DNA of 62,612 bases, from NCBI GenBank assembly GCA_900290305.1, contig OMOG01000773.1, positions 1,011-63,622 of the forward strand, written 5' to 3'. A program made the position numbers and the translations under genes. Under the pieces are notes generated by a model. The model did no database searches, was not told where the DNA came from, and saw only the letters and a list, made by a program, of their open reading frames with translations. The DNA comes from Candidatus Sulfopaludibacter sp. SbA4 (GTDB taxonomy: Bacteria > Acidobacteriota > Terriglobia > Bryobacterales > Bryobacteraceae). This document shows positions 36,649 through 45,186 of the stretch, piece after piece (position 1 is the first letter of the stretch; each line of letters opens with the position of its first letter).

Positions 36649-37770
36649 CTATCGCACCTCGTTCAACATGCGGTAAAGGACCACGAGGGCGCGGCGGGCT
36701 TTTTCACTTCCGGCAGCTTGTTCCTTGAGGGCGGCCGCGACCTCCCTGATAGTGTCGGGCACATCCTCGAAGTTCGATTCCGCCGGGCTGGCTTCAATAC
36801 TAAGTCGCTTAGAATCCACCACAAGCGCGGCGGCACGCCCGTGCGACGCCAGTGTGCCGGCCAGCGAACGCAGGATGCCGGCGATCTCGTCGTTCTCCTG
36901 GATTGAAGCCGTCATTTGCAGGTGCAGGCGCAGGATGGTCGTCGAAAGATCCTCGGTCGCGAGCTTGCGCAGCTCGAAAATGTTGTTGACTGTCTCGTCC
37001 CGCCAAGTCCAGCGAGCCACGCGTTCTTTTCGAATCCTGGGCGCTACCCCGGGTCCGCGAAAGTTCACGATCGCGACGTGCCCGGCGTCAGGTTCCTTGA
37101 AGTTCGTGGGCTCCGGAGCGCCGGGATAGACCATCGGAGCAACCCCGTTCTCGGGCATCACTCGGAAGCCGTGCCAATCGCCGATGGCCAGGTAATCCAA
37201 CCCGCGTCGCAGGGTTGCATCGCGTGCGATCGGGAAGTTAGTCTGACAGCCGGGCAGATCGAAGGCGGACCCGTGGACCACCCCGATTCGGACGCGCTCG
37301 TCTCCCGCTATACGGTCAGGCAGTGCCAGCGCGGGGTCATCGGCGCCGGCCGTAGAACGGCACGGCTGCGCGTAGAGCACGGCATCGGGGCCGAGCTCCA
37401 GTTCGAAATCGTCGCGGTCCACCACATGAACCCATAGCGGCAAAGCGCGTCGAAATGCGTGTCCCCGCTCGTACACAGACTCGCGAATGAGAGGGTCGTG
37501 ATTGCCGGGCAAAAGGATTACTGGGCAATGCCAGCCGGTGTTACGTGTAAAGGCCGCGGCCAAACCGCGCCACCAGTCCTGCTCTGGTTGTGGGGAATCG
37601 AAGATGTCCCCGGCACAGATAATCGCGCGGACGTCGTACTGTTGAGCCAAGCCTAGAATCGTGTCGACGGCCCCCAACCGCGCGCGCGCGAGCTTCCGCG
37701 CGGTCTCCGCATCCAGTTGGCGGGAAATGTGGCCCAGATGCAGGTCAGCAGTGTGAAGGATCGTCAACAC
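36649..37770 (-). CDS. Mre11/SbcD/YhaO-like DNA exonuclease
   Basis: A 373-residue metallophosphoesterase with all five nuclease motifs: TADLHLGH (D9, H11), AGDIFDSP (D55), LPGNHDP (N90, H91), VVHGSAFD and IGDWHGF. The C-terminal 110 residues are a helical region expected to bind the coiled coil of the ATPase partner. It would cut DNA ends or hairpins under control of the 32502-36647 ATPase. It overlaps the helicase gene by seven bases, so the three are produced together. Confidence 0.9.
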   Translation of the reverse strand: MLTILHTADLHLGHISRQLDAETARKLARARLGAVDTILGLAQQYDVRAIICAGDIFDSPQPEQDWWRGLAAAFTRNTGWHCPVILLPGNHDPLIRESVYERGHAFRRALPLWVHVVDRDDFELELGPDAVLYAQPCRSTAGADDPALALPDRIAGDERVRIGVVHGSAFDLPGCQTNFPIARDATLRRGLDYLAIGDWHGFRVMPENGVAPMVYPGAPEPTNFKEPDAGHVAIVNFRGPGVAPRIRKERVARWTWRDETVNNIFELRKLATEDLSTTILRLHLQMTASIQENDEIAGILRSLAGTLASHGRAAALVVDSKRLSIEASPAESNFEDVPDTIREVAAALKEQAAGSEKARRALVVLYRMLNEVR

Positions 37771-40700
37771 GGCTGCCCGGCCTCTCGCGCAATCTCGAAC
37801 TCCACCTCCAGAACGCGATCCACCTGCGGTCTGCGGAAGCGACGCTCATGCAGACGATTGCGCCAGAACTGATAGTCGGGATCGTCACCCCTTTCGAGCT
37901 TCGCGATCCGGTCCTCCAGGTGTCGCATCTGGTGCCGCAATGTCTGGATAGCCTGATCCTCGCTGGCTCGCACCGCGGCGGTGAGTGCTCGATCCCTCCG
38001 GCGCTCGGCTTCGTCGATCTTCTCTTCGATGGCGGTCAGGCGACGGCGAACCAGCAGCGCCTGATCCTCAATATAGCGATCGAGCTGCCACAGCATGCGC
38101 TCGAAGCGATCCCGGTCACTCACCGCTACCGCAGCCTGGTTCTCGAAAATCGCCTCTTCCACCGCCGCTTCGAGCGCCGGTGGAGGCGAATAGGGGCCCG
38201 GCGCGTCTTCATCCGACACGATCACTGACAGCAGCGCCAGCACGCTTTCGGAATCGAGCGGGTCGGAGGAGCCATCCATCAACGCGGTGGTGACAAGCTG
38301 ATCGACGGATTCGATCCCGCGGTACGCAATCTTCGACACCACCAGGTGACCGCGGCGGCCCTGTAAGCTCGCAAGTGGCTCCGGTAGAGGCTTGTCGCCG
38401 CCGCCGAAAAGAACCTTCCGCGGCCTGCCGCAAGACTGGCGCGCTTCGTCAATCGCGGCTTGCACCAGCGGATGTGCGCTGTGAAGAACATCGCCATCGC
38501 GCAGGTCTCTCGCATCCCCGATTACAACATCGCCGCCTGCCCGGTAATCCCCAGGCAGTTGCTCTGCCGCGGGGATATGCATCACGACCCGGCCCGGACT
38601 TTCAAAACGCTCGAACGGCACTCCGATAGCACCGAGATACGCAGCCACCATCTCTTCGATATCGGCATCAAGCCCGGCAAGTTCACCCGGCAATTCATGC
38701 TCGTATTTGCGGAAAACGGCTCGCAGCGTGTCATCCAGGCGTTCTTCCACCAATTCCGCCGCGCGCGACTGTTCCGCATCGAACTCCTCCCTCTTGGCCT
38801 CGACCTTATCTCTCAGACCTTGCAGCTCATGCGTGACGTCATCGACGGAACGGGCCTGGTCGTAGATTCGCCGTAGCTGCGCCTCGAAGTCGACTCCGAT
38901 GCCTGAGATGAGCGATTGCGGGGAGTCCGTCGCCGGCACATGCAGGATGGCGTCCGAGTTGTCGAGCACCTTACCGAACAGATCGAGCTTTTGACTCAGG
39001 ATCTCGAACGTCAGACGCTGGGCTTCGTTCTCGCGCGCCAGGAAGCTCATCACGGTCACGCCCCGGCGCTGGCCGTAGCGATGGATGCGGCCGATCCGCT
39101 GCTCGATGCGCTGCGGATTCCAGGGTAAGTCGTAATTGATGAGTGTGTCGCAAAACTGAAGGTTCAGTCCCTTCGCGCCTGCCTCAGTGGCAATCAAAAC
39201 CTTGGAGCGCTCGCGGAATTCGTGAACCAGCGCAAGCCGTAGGGCCACTTCGCGGCTCGGCCGGTTCCCCGGAGGTAACGACGGAGCGACCTCTTTTTCC
39301 CAAACTTCGAACGCTGCCTGCGCTTCGGGCGTCTCGTTGTCGCCGCGAAACAGGGTGATATCCGCCGGGTCATACCCGTTCTCGAGCAACAGATTCCGAA
39401 GATAGCCCTGAGTCGTCAGCGACTCGGTAAAGATGATGGCGCGCCCGGTGCCCTGACCGCGGGCACCGCGCTCGCTCACAACGCGTAAGGAATCAATGAG
39501 ACACCGTGCCTTACTGTCGTGCGGCAGATCGGCACTCCGCTTGGCGAACTGCCGGACCTGTTCGAGTTCTGCACGGACCCGCTCGATGTCCGGGGAAGCT
39601 TCCGCCGGCGGTTCGGGCGAGCCTCGCGCCGGAGAGACTTCGGGGTCGTCGAGATCCGCCGCATCCTCTTCGAGGTCGTGGAAGAAATCCTCGACGATCA
39701 AACGCTCAAACGATTCGGAGCGCTGTACCCTGGTCAGCTGCGCGTCCAGCCTGAGGGCCACCTTTTCCAGACTCGCGGCCAGCGCCGCCAGGGAAGACGC
39801 CATACGGCGGTGGAAGCCGATGAGCAACAACCGTTGGCTGCCTCGGAACGCACAAAGATCCGGCTTCATCAGCCATCTGGTCACGTCGTCGTATAACGAC
39901 TTCTCCTCCGGGCTCATCGAATACTCGATCAGGCGGGTCTGCCGCTCAACAAACGGAACCTCCAGAAATTCCTGAGCCTGGCGGCGCAACGTTCTCTGCA
40001 TCACGACCGTCAGGCGTCTTCGGAGTTCCTGAACCTGTTCTGGCTGGACGGTGCGATCGGATCCATCGCAAAACAACTCGCGAAACGTCGGCAGCTTTCC
40101 CAGAAGCGTGCCGGTCGGCTCGACGTACTGAACCAATCCCCACAGTTCGGCTAAAGAATTCTGAATCGGAGTGGCCGTCAGAAGCAGCACCGGCGTGCCT
40201 CCCCGCTGGACCAGTTCCCGGACCCGACCCGCGGTCACCGCCTCGCGGGAATCGTCGTTGTACGTGCCCTGCTTATCGAAGCGCTTGTAGACCCCGGCGA
40301 AGATTTCGTGGGCCTCGTCGACCACAATCAGTTCGAAGGGGTCCACGGTCTTGAGAATGGAAGCTCCTTTCAAGCCGCCCGCGAGTTCGCGGTGAACGAG
40401 GAAAACTCCGGAACCTTCGAAGGAGTCCGGGTCTGGTTGTCCTTCGCGGGCCTCGATCCCAAAAAGAGTGTAGAGTTCCGTTTGCCATTGCCCTAGGAGA
40501 GACTTGGGCACAATCAGCAGGACTCGCCGAGTGCCTTCCGCGAGGAGTTGAGCAATGACCAGCCCCGCCTCGATCGTCTTCCCGAGCCCCACCTCATCTG
40601 CCAGGATGCAGCCGCCCTCCGGAATACGGCGAAGTGCGAACACGACCGCGTCGATCTGGTGCGGGTTTGGGTCAATACGTCCGCGACGCTGAGCGGCTGC

Positions 40701-40784
40701 GTAGCGGCGGTGCTCATCGGACCGGCGTAGACGGATAAGGTCCTCGGCGAGCAGCCGGCGATGAATAGGGTAATTGCCGTTCAC
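37764..40784 (-). CDS. SNF2/RapA-like helicase
   Basis: A 1006-residue superfamily 2 ATPase. Motif I LADEVGLGKTIEAG (61-74), motif II VVDEAHE (154-160), motif III LLTATPIQNSLAELWGL, and the C-terminal half with GAKGLNLQFCDTLINYDLPWNPQRIEQRIGRIHRYGQ (motifs V/VI). The NPQRIEQRIGRIHRYGQ pattern is the SNF2/HepA subgroup. The C-terminal 300 residues have a coiled coil (about 925-980) and no known domain. It would move along duplex DNA and remodel bound proteins. First gene of the operon, overlapping the nuclease gene. Confidence 0.9.
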   Translation of the reverse strand: MNGNYPIHRRLLAEDLIRLRRSDEHRRYAAAQRRGRIDPNPHQIDAVVFALRRIPEGGCILADEVGLGKTIEAGLVIAQLLAEGTRRVLLIVPKSLLGQWQTELYTLFGIEAREGQPDPDSFEGSGVFLVHRELAGGLKGASILKTVDPFELIVVDEAHEIFAGVYKRFDKQGTYNDDSREAVTAGRVRELVQRGGTPVLLLTATPIQNSLAELWGLVQYVEPTGTLLGKLPTFRELFCDGSDRTVQPEQVQELRRRLTVVMQRTLRRQAQEFLEVPFVERQTRLIEYSMSPEEKSLYDDVTRWLMKPDLCAFRGSQRLLLIGFHRRMASSLAALAASLEKVALRLDAQLTRVQRSESFERLIVEDFFHDLEEDAADLDDPEVSPARGSPEPPAEASPDIERVRAELEQVRQFAKRSADLPHDSKARCLIDSLRVVSERGARGQGTGRAIIFTESLTTQGYLRNLLLENGYDPADITLFRGDNETPEAQAAFEVWEKEVAPSLPPGNRPSREVALRLALVHEFRERSKVLIATEAGAKGLNLQFCDTLINYDLPWNPQRIEQRIGRIHRYGQRRGVTVMSFLARENEAQRLTFEILSQKLDLFGKVLDNSDAILHVPATDSPQSLISGIGVDFEAQLRRIYDQARSVDDVTHELQGLRDKVEAKREEFDAEQSRAAELVEERLDDTLRAVFRKYEHELPGELAGLDADIEEMVAAYLGAIGVPFERFESPGRVVMHIPAAEQLPGDYRAGGDVVIGDARDLRDGDVLHSAHPLVQAAIDEARQSCGRPRKVLFGGGDKPLPEPLASLQGRRGHLVVSKIAYRGIESVDQLVTTALMDGSSDPLDSESVLALLSVIVSDEDAPGPYSPPPALEAAVEEAIFENQAAVAVSDRDRFERMLWQLDRYIEDQALLVRRRLTAIEEKIDEAERRRDRALTAAVRASEDQAIQTLRHQMRHLEDRIAKLERGDDPDYQFWRNRLHERRFRRPQVDRVLEVEFEIAREAGQPC

Positions 40785-41138
40785 GTTAGCTTCTGTTTTG
40801 AGCTAGTTATCTGTCGGTAGTGGACTCGGAGATTGTCACGACCCCGTTCACATCCGGACTCATATTTTACATTACTTCGCGAATGTCGCCGTCCTGTTTG
40901 CGTTTAGAACCAGATTTATGTCTGGGCAAAGTCTTCCTCTCAGTGCTTAGCAGTAGGAATGTGATTGTTATCATTCTGGATCACTCGGCCCACCTGTTTC
41001 TTGAGTATCCACTTGGCAGCAAGCGCCCCTTTGTTGACATTTGCGACCACGGCGGATACATCCATCCTCGCTAACGGCGTAGCGTTTACCAACGGCGTAG
41101 CCATGACGTCGGCCCGCCAGCAACCTGCCCCGCCCGCC
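40785..41138. other. intergenic region upstream of the helicase-nuclease-ATPase operon
   Basis: About 350 bases, clearly more AT-rich than the surroundings. It must hold the operon promoter on the minus strand; the sequence TAAAAT (minus strand of about 40870) is a possible -10. A minus-strand micro-frame (41065 to 40940, 41 codons, basic C-terminus AKWILKKQVGRVIQNDN) is present but unproven. A 10-base direct repeat AACGGCGTAG lies near 41074-41100. This is also the right-hand junction of the segment bracketed by the peptidase repeats. Confidence 0.5.
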
Positions 41139-43256
41139 CTACTTCATCCCCAACTGATCGAACAAAAACGCAAACACATCGGCGTCCTGCTCGATCTGCT
41201 CACTTAGCGCCGTGCCGATTCCGTGTCCCGAGCTCGCACTAGTCCGCAGAAATATCGGCCGTCCCGAGTGCGTCGCTTCCTGCAAGCGCGCCGTCATCTT
41301 GCGCGAGTTCATCGGATCCACGCGCCCGTCGTTGTCGCCCGTCAGGAACAGCACAGCGGAATAATCCGCGCCGTCTTTCACATGATGGTACGGCGAGTAG
41401 CCGTACAGCGCGCGGAACTGGTCGGCCTCTTTCACCGTGCCGAACTCCGTGACATTGAACGCGCCGTTCGGAAACCGTTCCACGCGCAGCATGTCGTAGA
41501 TGCCCACGTGGCTCACCACCGCGCGAAACAGCTCCGGCCGCTGGACCAGGGCGGCGCCCATCAGCAGGCCGCCGTTGCTCCAGCCCTCGATGGCCAGCTT
41601 GTCGGCGCTTGTGTACTTCGCCTTGATCAGGTACTCCGCGCAGGCCAGGAAGTCGTCGAAAACGTTTTGCTTCTTCGTCAGCCGCCCCTGTTCGTGCCAG
41701 TCGTCGCCGAACTCGCTTCCACCTCGCAGATTGGCCAGCACCCACACGCCGCCGTGGTCCAGCCACAGACGCCGTTCGGCGGAGAAACCGGGCGCCATGC
41801 TGATCCCATAAGCTCCGTAGCCCGTGAGCAGCACCGGGTTGCTTCCATCCAGCTTGGTCCCCTTGCGGCGCATAATGTTCATCGGCACATGGGTGCCATC
41901 CTTCGAGATCGCGATTTGGCGGACCACCTCCGCATCGGTGAAGCTCGCGGGTGACGTCTGGTAGAGACCGGTCTTGTGGATTTCGCCGCTCGCCGGGTCG
42001 TAGCGGCGCCACGCCGGGGGATCCACGAAGGTCTCGGTCTCGAACAGAAGCTGGTCGCCCTTTCCGCGGACGAGCTGGCCGACCGAAGCGATGGCCCCCA
42101 CATCCAGGGTCTTGTCGGGCTTGCCCGCCTGCTTGGCGAGCAGCTTCGAGGGTCCGCCCGCCATGTAGCGCACGTACAGGCACGAGCTCGTAGCCAGAAA
42201 TCCGTCGATCGAAGAACGGCCCGGCGTCACCACGGTCTTGGCCTTGTCGAGCGAGAAGGCCGGCGGCATCAACTGCAGCAGCTTTCCCGCCGGCGCATCG
42301 TCCCGCGAAAGCACGTACAGCGAATCGTCCGGCCCGAAGGCCGCCTCCGAGATCTTGTCGGAGAGCCGCGTGATCTGGCTCCAGCGCCCCGACGGGCCGC
42401 GCATGTAGTGCAGGAACTGGCCGCCGTCTCCATAGGCCATGCGCGCCATCACGTACTTGCCGTCGTCCGACGATGCGAGCTGGATCTCGGCGATCGGCGG
42501 GAATCCCCTGCCCAAAGCGTACTCGTCTTCGGCAGCCGCGCCGAGGTGGTGAAAGTAGACCTGCTGGTAGAAATTCAGGTCCGCTTCGGGCCGCTCGCCC
42601 GCGCGAGGGTAGCGCGTGTACCAGAAGCCGCTGGCATCGCCATTCCAGGCCACGCTGCCTCCGGCCGTGGCGCCGTTGACCCGCGGGATTGCGTCCGCCA
42701 GCGGTTTGCCGGTGGCCACGTCGAACACCGATACGGACCCCTCTTCACTGCCGCCCTTGGAGAGCGATACCGCCACCAGCTTTCCGTCGAGCGAGGGTTC
42801 GTAGAAATCGATGGTGGTTCCTCCGGCGGCATCGAGCGCGTTGGGGTCCACCACCACCCGCGCCGACCCGGGGTCGTCCGGGGACGCAAGGGTCACCAGG
42901 AAGGGCTGCAGCTTGGGAGGCTGTGTCTCGATCGCGAACAGCACGCCGCCTCGCGACGTGAGCTCCGAGAATCGCGGAGAGGGGTTGTTGTAGAGTTGGC
43001 CGAGCCGCTCCACAATGGCGGCCCGCATGGGCAGGCGATCCAGGTACGCCCGTGTGCGCGCGTTCTGGCCGCTGCTCCACTGGCGCACCTCCGGATCGGC
43101 GCCCTGTTCCAGCCAGCGATAGTCGTCCACCACTTTGACGCCGCTATAGTCGTCGGTTACCGGCCGCTTGGGCGTCTCCGGAGCCGGAGGCGCCTGGTCC
43201 GCGGCGCCGCTCAGCAGCGCAGTCAACAGAATCGCCGCCTGAAGTCTCATTCGCAT
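41139..43256 (-). CDS. prolyl oligopeptidase family (S9A) serine peptidase
   Basis: A 705-residue secreted peptidase. A signal peptide (MRMRLQAAILLTALLSGAADQ) precedes a seven-blade propeller (about 60-420) and the alpha/beta-hydrolase domain. The catalytic triad is visible: Ser560 in EGWSNGGLLMG, Asp643 in TGDNDGRVDP and His678 in SSGHGIG. It cleaves peptides after proline, periplasmic by its signal peptide. Its 3' end is duplicated as a decayed copy at 31882-32220. Confidence 0.95.
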   Translation of the reverse strand: MRMRLQAAILLTALLSGAADQAPPAPETPKRPVTDDYSGVKVVDDYRWLEQGADPEVRQWSSGQNARTRAYLDRLPMRAAIVERLGQLYNNPSPRFSELTSRGGVLFAIETQPPKLQPFLVTLASPDDPGSARVVVDPNALDAAGGTTIDFYEPSLDGKLVAVSLSKGGSEEGSVSVFDVATGKPLADAIPRVNGATAGGSVAWNGDASGFWYTRYPRAGERPEADLNFYQQVYFHHLGAAAEDEYALGRGFPPIAEIQLASSDDGKYVMARMAYGDGGQFLHYMRGPSGRWSQITRLSDKISEAAFGPDDSLYVLSRDDAPAGKLLQLMPPAFSLDKAKTVVTPGRSSIDGFLATSSCLYVRYMAGGPSKLLAKQAGKPDKTLDVGAIASVGQLVRGKGDQLLFETETFVDPPAWRRYDPASGEIHKTGLYQTSPASFTDAEVVRQIAISKDGTHVPMNIMRRKGTKLDGSNPVLLTGYGAYGISMAPGFSAERRLWLDHGGVWVLANLRGGSEFGDDWHEQGRLTKKQNVFDDFLACAEYLIKAKYTSADKLAIEGWSNGGLLMGAALVQRPELFRAVVSHVGIYDMLRVERFPNGAFNVTEFGTVKEADQFRALYGYSPYHHVKDGADYSAVLFLTGDNDGRVDPMNSRKMTARLQEATHSGRPIFLRTSASSGHGIGTALSEQIEQDADVFAFLFDQLGMK

Positions 43257-43303
43257 GTCAGTACCACCGCGTTGATAGCATACACCAGCCCGCGTGCGCG
43301 GGG

Positions 43304-43633
43304 ATGCGGTATCATGGGCACACCGTGGACATCGAGCGGACCATGCAGTTTATCCTGGACCATCAGGTCAGGCATGAAATCGAAATTGCCGACATCCGGC
43401 GGACAATGGCGGAGAATCACGCCACAATGGCGGAGAATCACGCCAGGGCCGACTCCGAGATGGCCGCCATCCGGCAGACGTTGGCCGAGACAACGAAAGT
43501 GCAGCTCGAGCAGGCTCGCATCCTGGTGCGAATAGAGGACGCTCATCGCGAGCTGGCCGCCGCCCAGCAGGTCACCGAGCAGAAACTGCAGAACTTCATC
43601 GACAACCTGGGGCGGAGCACCAACGGCCATTAA
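43304..43633 (+). CDS. small coiled-coil protein with a duplicated heptad block
   Basis: A 109-residue, mostly helical and charged protein. A perfect 21-base direct repeat (43403-43423 and 43424-43444) duplicates seven residues (TMAENHA) in frame. The rest is continuous amphipathic helix (LAETTKVQLEQARILVRIEDAHRELAAAQQ). The start may be one of several codons; a more internal Met (at MQFILDHQ) is possible. No known family. It is divergent from the peptidase gene. Confidence 0.5.
   Translation: MRYHGHTVDIERTMQFILDHQVRHEIEIADIRRTMAENHATMAENHARADSEMAAIRQTLAETTKVQLEQARILVRIEDAHRELAAAQQVTEQKLQNFIDNLGRSTNGH
43403..43444 (+). repeat. 21-bp tandem direct duplication, in frame
   Basis: ACAATGGCGGAGAATCACGCC occurs twice, head to tail, without mismatch. 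The length is a multiple of three, so the coding frame of the coiled-coil gene is preserved and the protein gains one heptad. It is one of four short perfect tandem duplications in coding regions of this window. Confidence 0.95.
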
Positions 43634-43856
43634 GATCGCGCATCCGAGCAGGCCGGTAAAGCCGCCGGTCCAGAGTGATGATGCTCCAGGTCAGCAGCTT
43701 TACCGCCTATACGACACGAGGAAGGTACACTGAGTTGTGCAATCGGGTAACCAAATCGTATGTGCCATGAATCAGGTCGTTTCGCGACCGTCTGAAGCTT
43801 TCGCTGCGGCAGCCTGACACCGGTCAGGTACACCGCGGGTGGCGATTTGTACCCGG

Positions 43857-44792
43857 TCACATCCCGGGTAGAGCCAGCACCGCCCCCCAGTTCAACCCCG
43901 CCCCAAACGCCGCCAGCACAATGGGCGATTCCATACGTGGGCCGGTTTCCCGCCACCACTCGGCGGCGGCGATCAGCAGCGATGCGGACGACGTGTTGCC
44001 ATATCGACTCACATTGCGGAAAAACTTAGACGCGGGAACACCCAACGCCTGCGCCATCCGTGTGATCAGGTTGAGGTTGGCCTGGTGCATCAGGAACGCT
44101 CCCACCTCGCCGGGCTTCCGCTGATTGCGCTCGAGAACTTCCAGAATTACCCGCGGCAGCTTTCGGGAAGCCTGGAGAATGATCGTGCGGCCGTCCATGT
44201 GGAGCGGCGCATCGAGGTCCAGGCGCAAGGCCTCGGCGAACTCGCCGTCGCTGTGCAAGACCGAATCGGCGATCCGGGCGAAGCCCGTCTCCGCGCTGAC
44301 CAGGCAGGCGCCCGCGCCATCGCCGAAGAGAATGGCCGTGTCGCGGCCGGCGGGGTCCATGCGTACGGCCCGCGACATGATCTCGGTGCCGATCACCAGC
44401 ACGTTGCCGTAGTCGCGGCACAGGCCGGCCGCCATCGCCAACCCGAAGAGCGACCCCGCGCTAGCCAGCGGCAAATCGATCGCCGGCGTGCCGGCAATTC
44501 CCAGCGCGGAGCCAATCGCCGTGGCAGGGCCCGGGAAGCGGCGCCCGCTTGATCCGCTGGATACCAGGATCAGCCCTACCTCACTCGCCCCAACGCCGGC
44601 CGATTCCAGGCAGTCCTTCGCCGCCGATGCGCCGAGCGTGGCGACTGACTCTTCCGGAGACGCGAACCGCCGCTCTTCAATGCCCGTCGCTTGCAGCAGC
44701 CACGCCGGATCCGCACCCACCAGCGCGGCCAGTTCGGCGTTCCCCACCACTCGCGATGGCAGGTGACAACCCAAAGCGCGAAGGTAAGGCAT
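43857..44792 (-). CDS. KAS III (FabH-like) condensing enzyme with Ser in place of the catalytic Cys
   Basis: A 311-residue thiolase-fold protein. The active-site loop reads DLPLASAGSLFGL; in FabH the matching segment is ..AACAGF.., so the nucleophile is Ser111 (codon AGC) rather than Cys. The other triad members are kept: His236 in LMHQANLN and Asn266 in SRYGNTSSAS. Cys-to-Ser KAS III relatives are known as acyltransferases or starter-unit enzymes in secondary metabolism (DpsC has such a Ser). It follows an ACP and an SGNH hydrolase on the same strand. It probably moves an acyl group rather than forming fatty acid primers, but that is inference. Confidence 0.85.
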   Translation of the reverse strand: MPYLRALGCHLPSRVVGNAELAALVGADPAWLLQATGIEERRFASPEESVATLGASAAKDCLESAGVGASEVGLILVSSGSSGRRFPGPATAIGSALGIAGTPAIDLPLASAGSLFGLAMAAGLCRDYGNVLVIGTEIMSRAVRMDPAGRDTAILFGDGAGACLVSAETGFARIADSVLHSDGEFAEALRLDLDAPLHMDGRTIILQASRKLPRVILEVLERNQRKPGEVGAFLMHQANLNLITRMAQALGVPASKFFRNVSRYGNTSSASLLIAAAEWWRETGPRMESPIVLAAFGAGLNWGAVLALPGM

Positions 44793-44930
44793 AGTTAGTC
44801 TCCGCTATAGGGCCCCAACCAGAGTTCTGTTCTCGTTGCGAGCCGAATCATGCTGCCCCGGTCTGAACGCGCATGCCTTCGTGCCATTCTGACTCCTGGC
44901 TCCTGACTTCTGACTCCCTTCCGCGCCGGA

Positions 44931-45185
44931 TCAAGTCGAGGCCCGGCCTGATTCGGACCGGCTTTGGACGTAAGCTTCGATGCGGGAGACAGAATCGAAC
45001 TTGCGCGGCGTGAGATCCGAATCCGGAATGCGAATGGAGAACTCGGACTCCAGGGCCGTCACCAGGTCGGTCAGTGTGAACGAGTCCAACAATCCCGACT
45101 CGAACAGGGATTCTTCCGGAGAGGGGTCGACCGGCTTGCCGGCAACCCGTTGTATGATTGCGACGATCTTAGTTCGCTTATCCAT
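44931..45185 (-). CDS. acyl carrier protein
   Basis: An 84-residue four-helix carrier protein. The phosphopantetheine Ser is S35 in GLLDSFTLTDLV, followed by the expected acidic helix (LVTALESEFSIRIPDSDLTPRKFDSV). The motif is D-S-F rather than the DSL of fatty-acid AcpP, pointing to a pathway-specific carrier. It begins one base after the SGNH gene ends and precedes the KAS III-like gene by about 140 bases. Confidence 0.85.
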   Translation of the reverse strand: MDKRTKIVAIIQRVAGKPVDPSPEESLFESGLLDSFTLTDLVTALESEFSIRIPDSDLTPRKFDSVSRIEAYVQSRSESGRAST

Positions 45186-45186
45186 C

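Noticed and set aside
40940-41065. 41-codon minus-strand micro-gene upstream of the helicase operon
   Set aside because: Possible but without ribosome site or recognisable homology; only mentioned in the intergenic entry.
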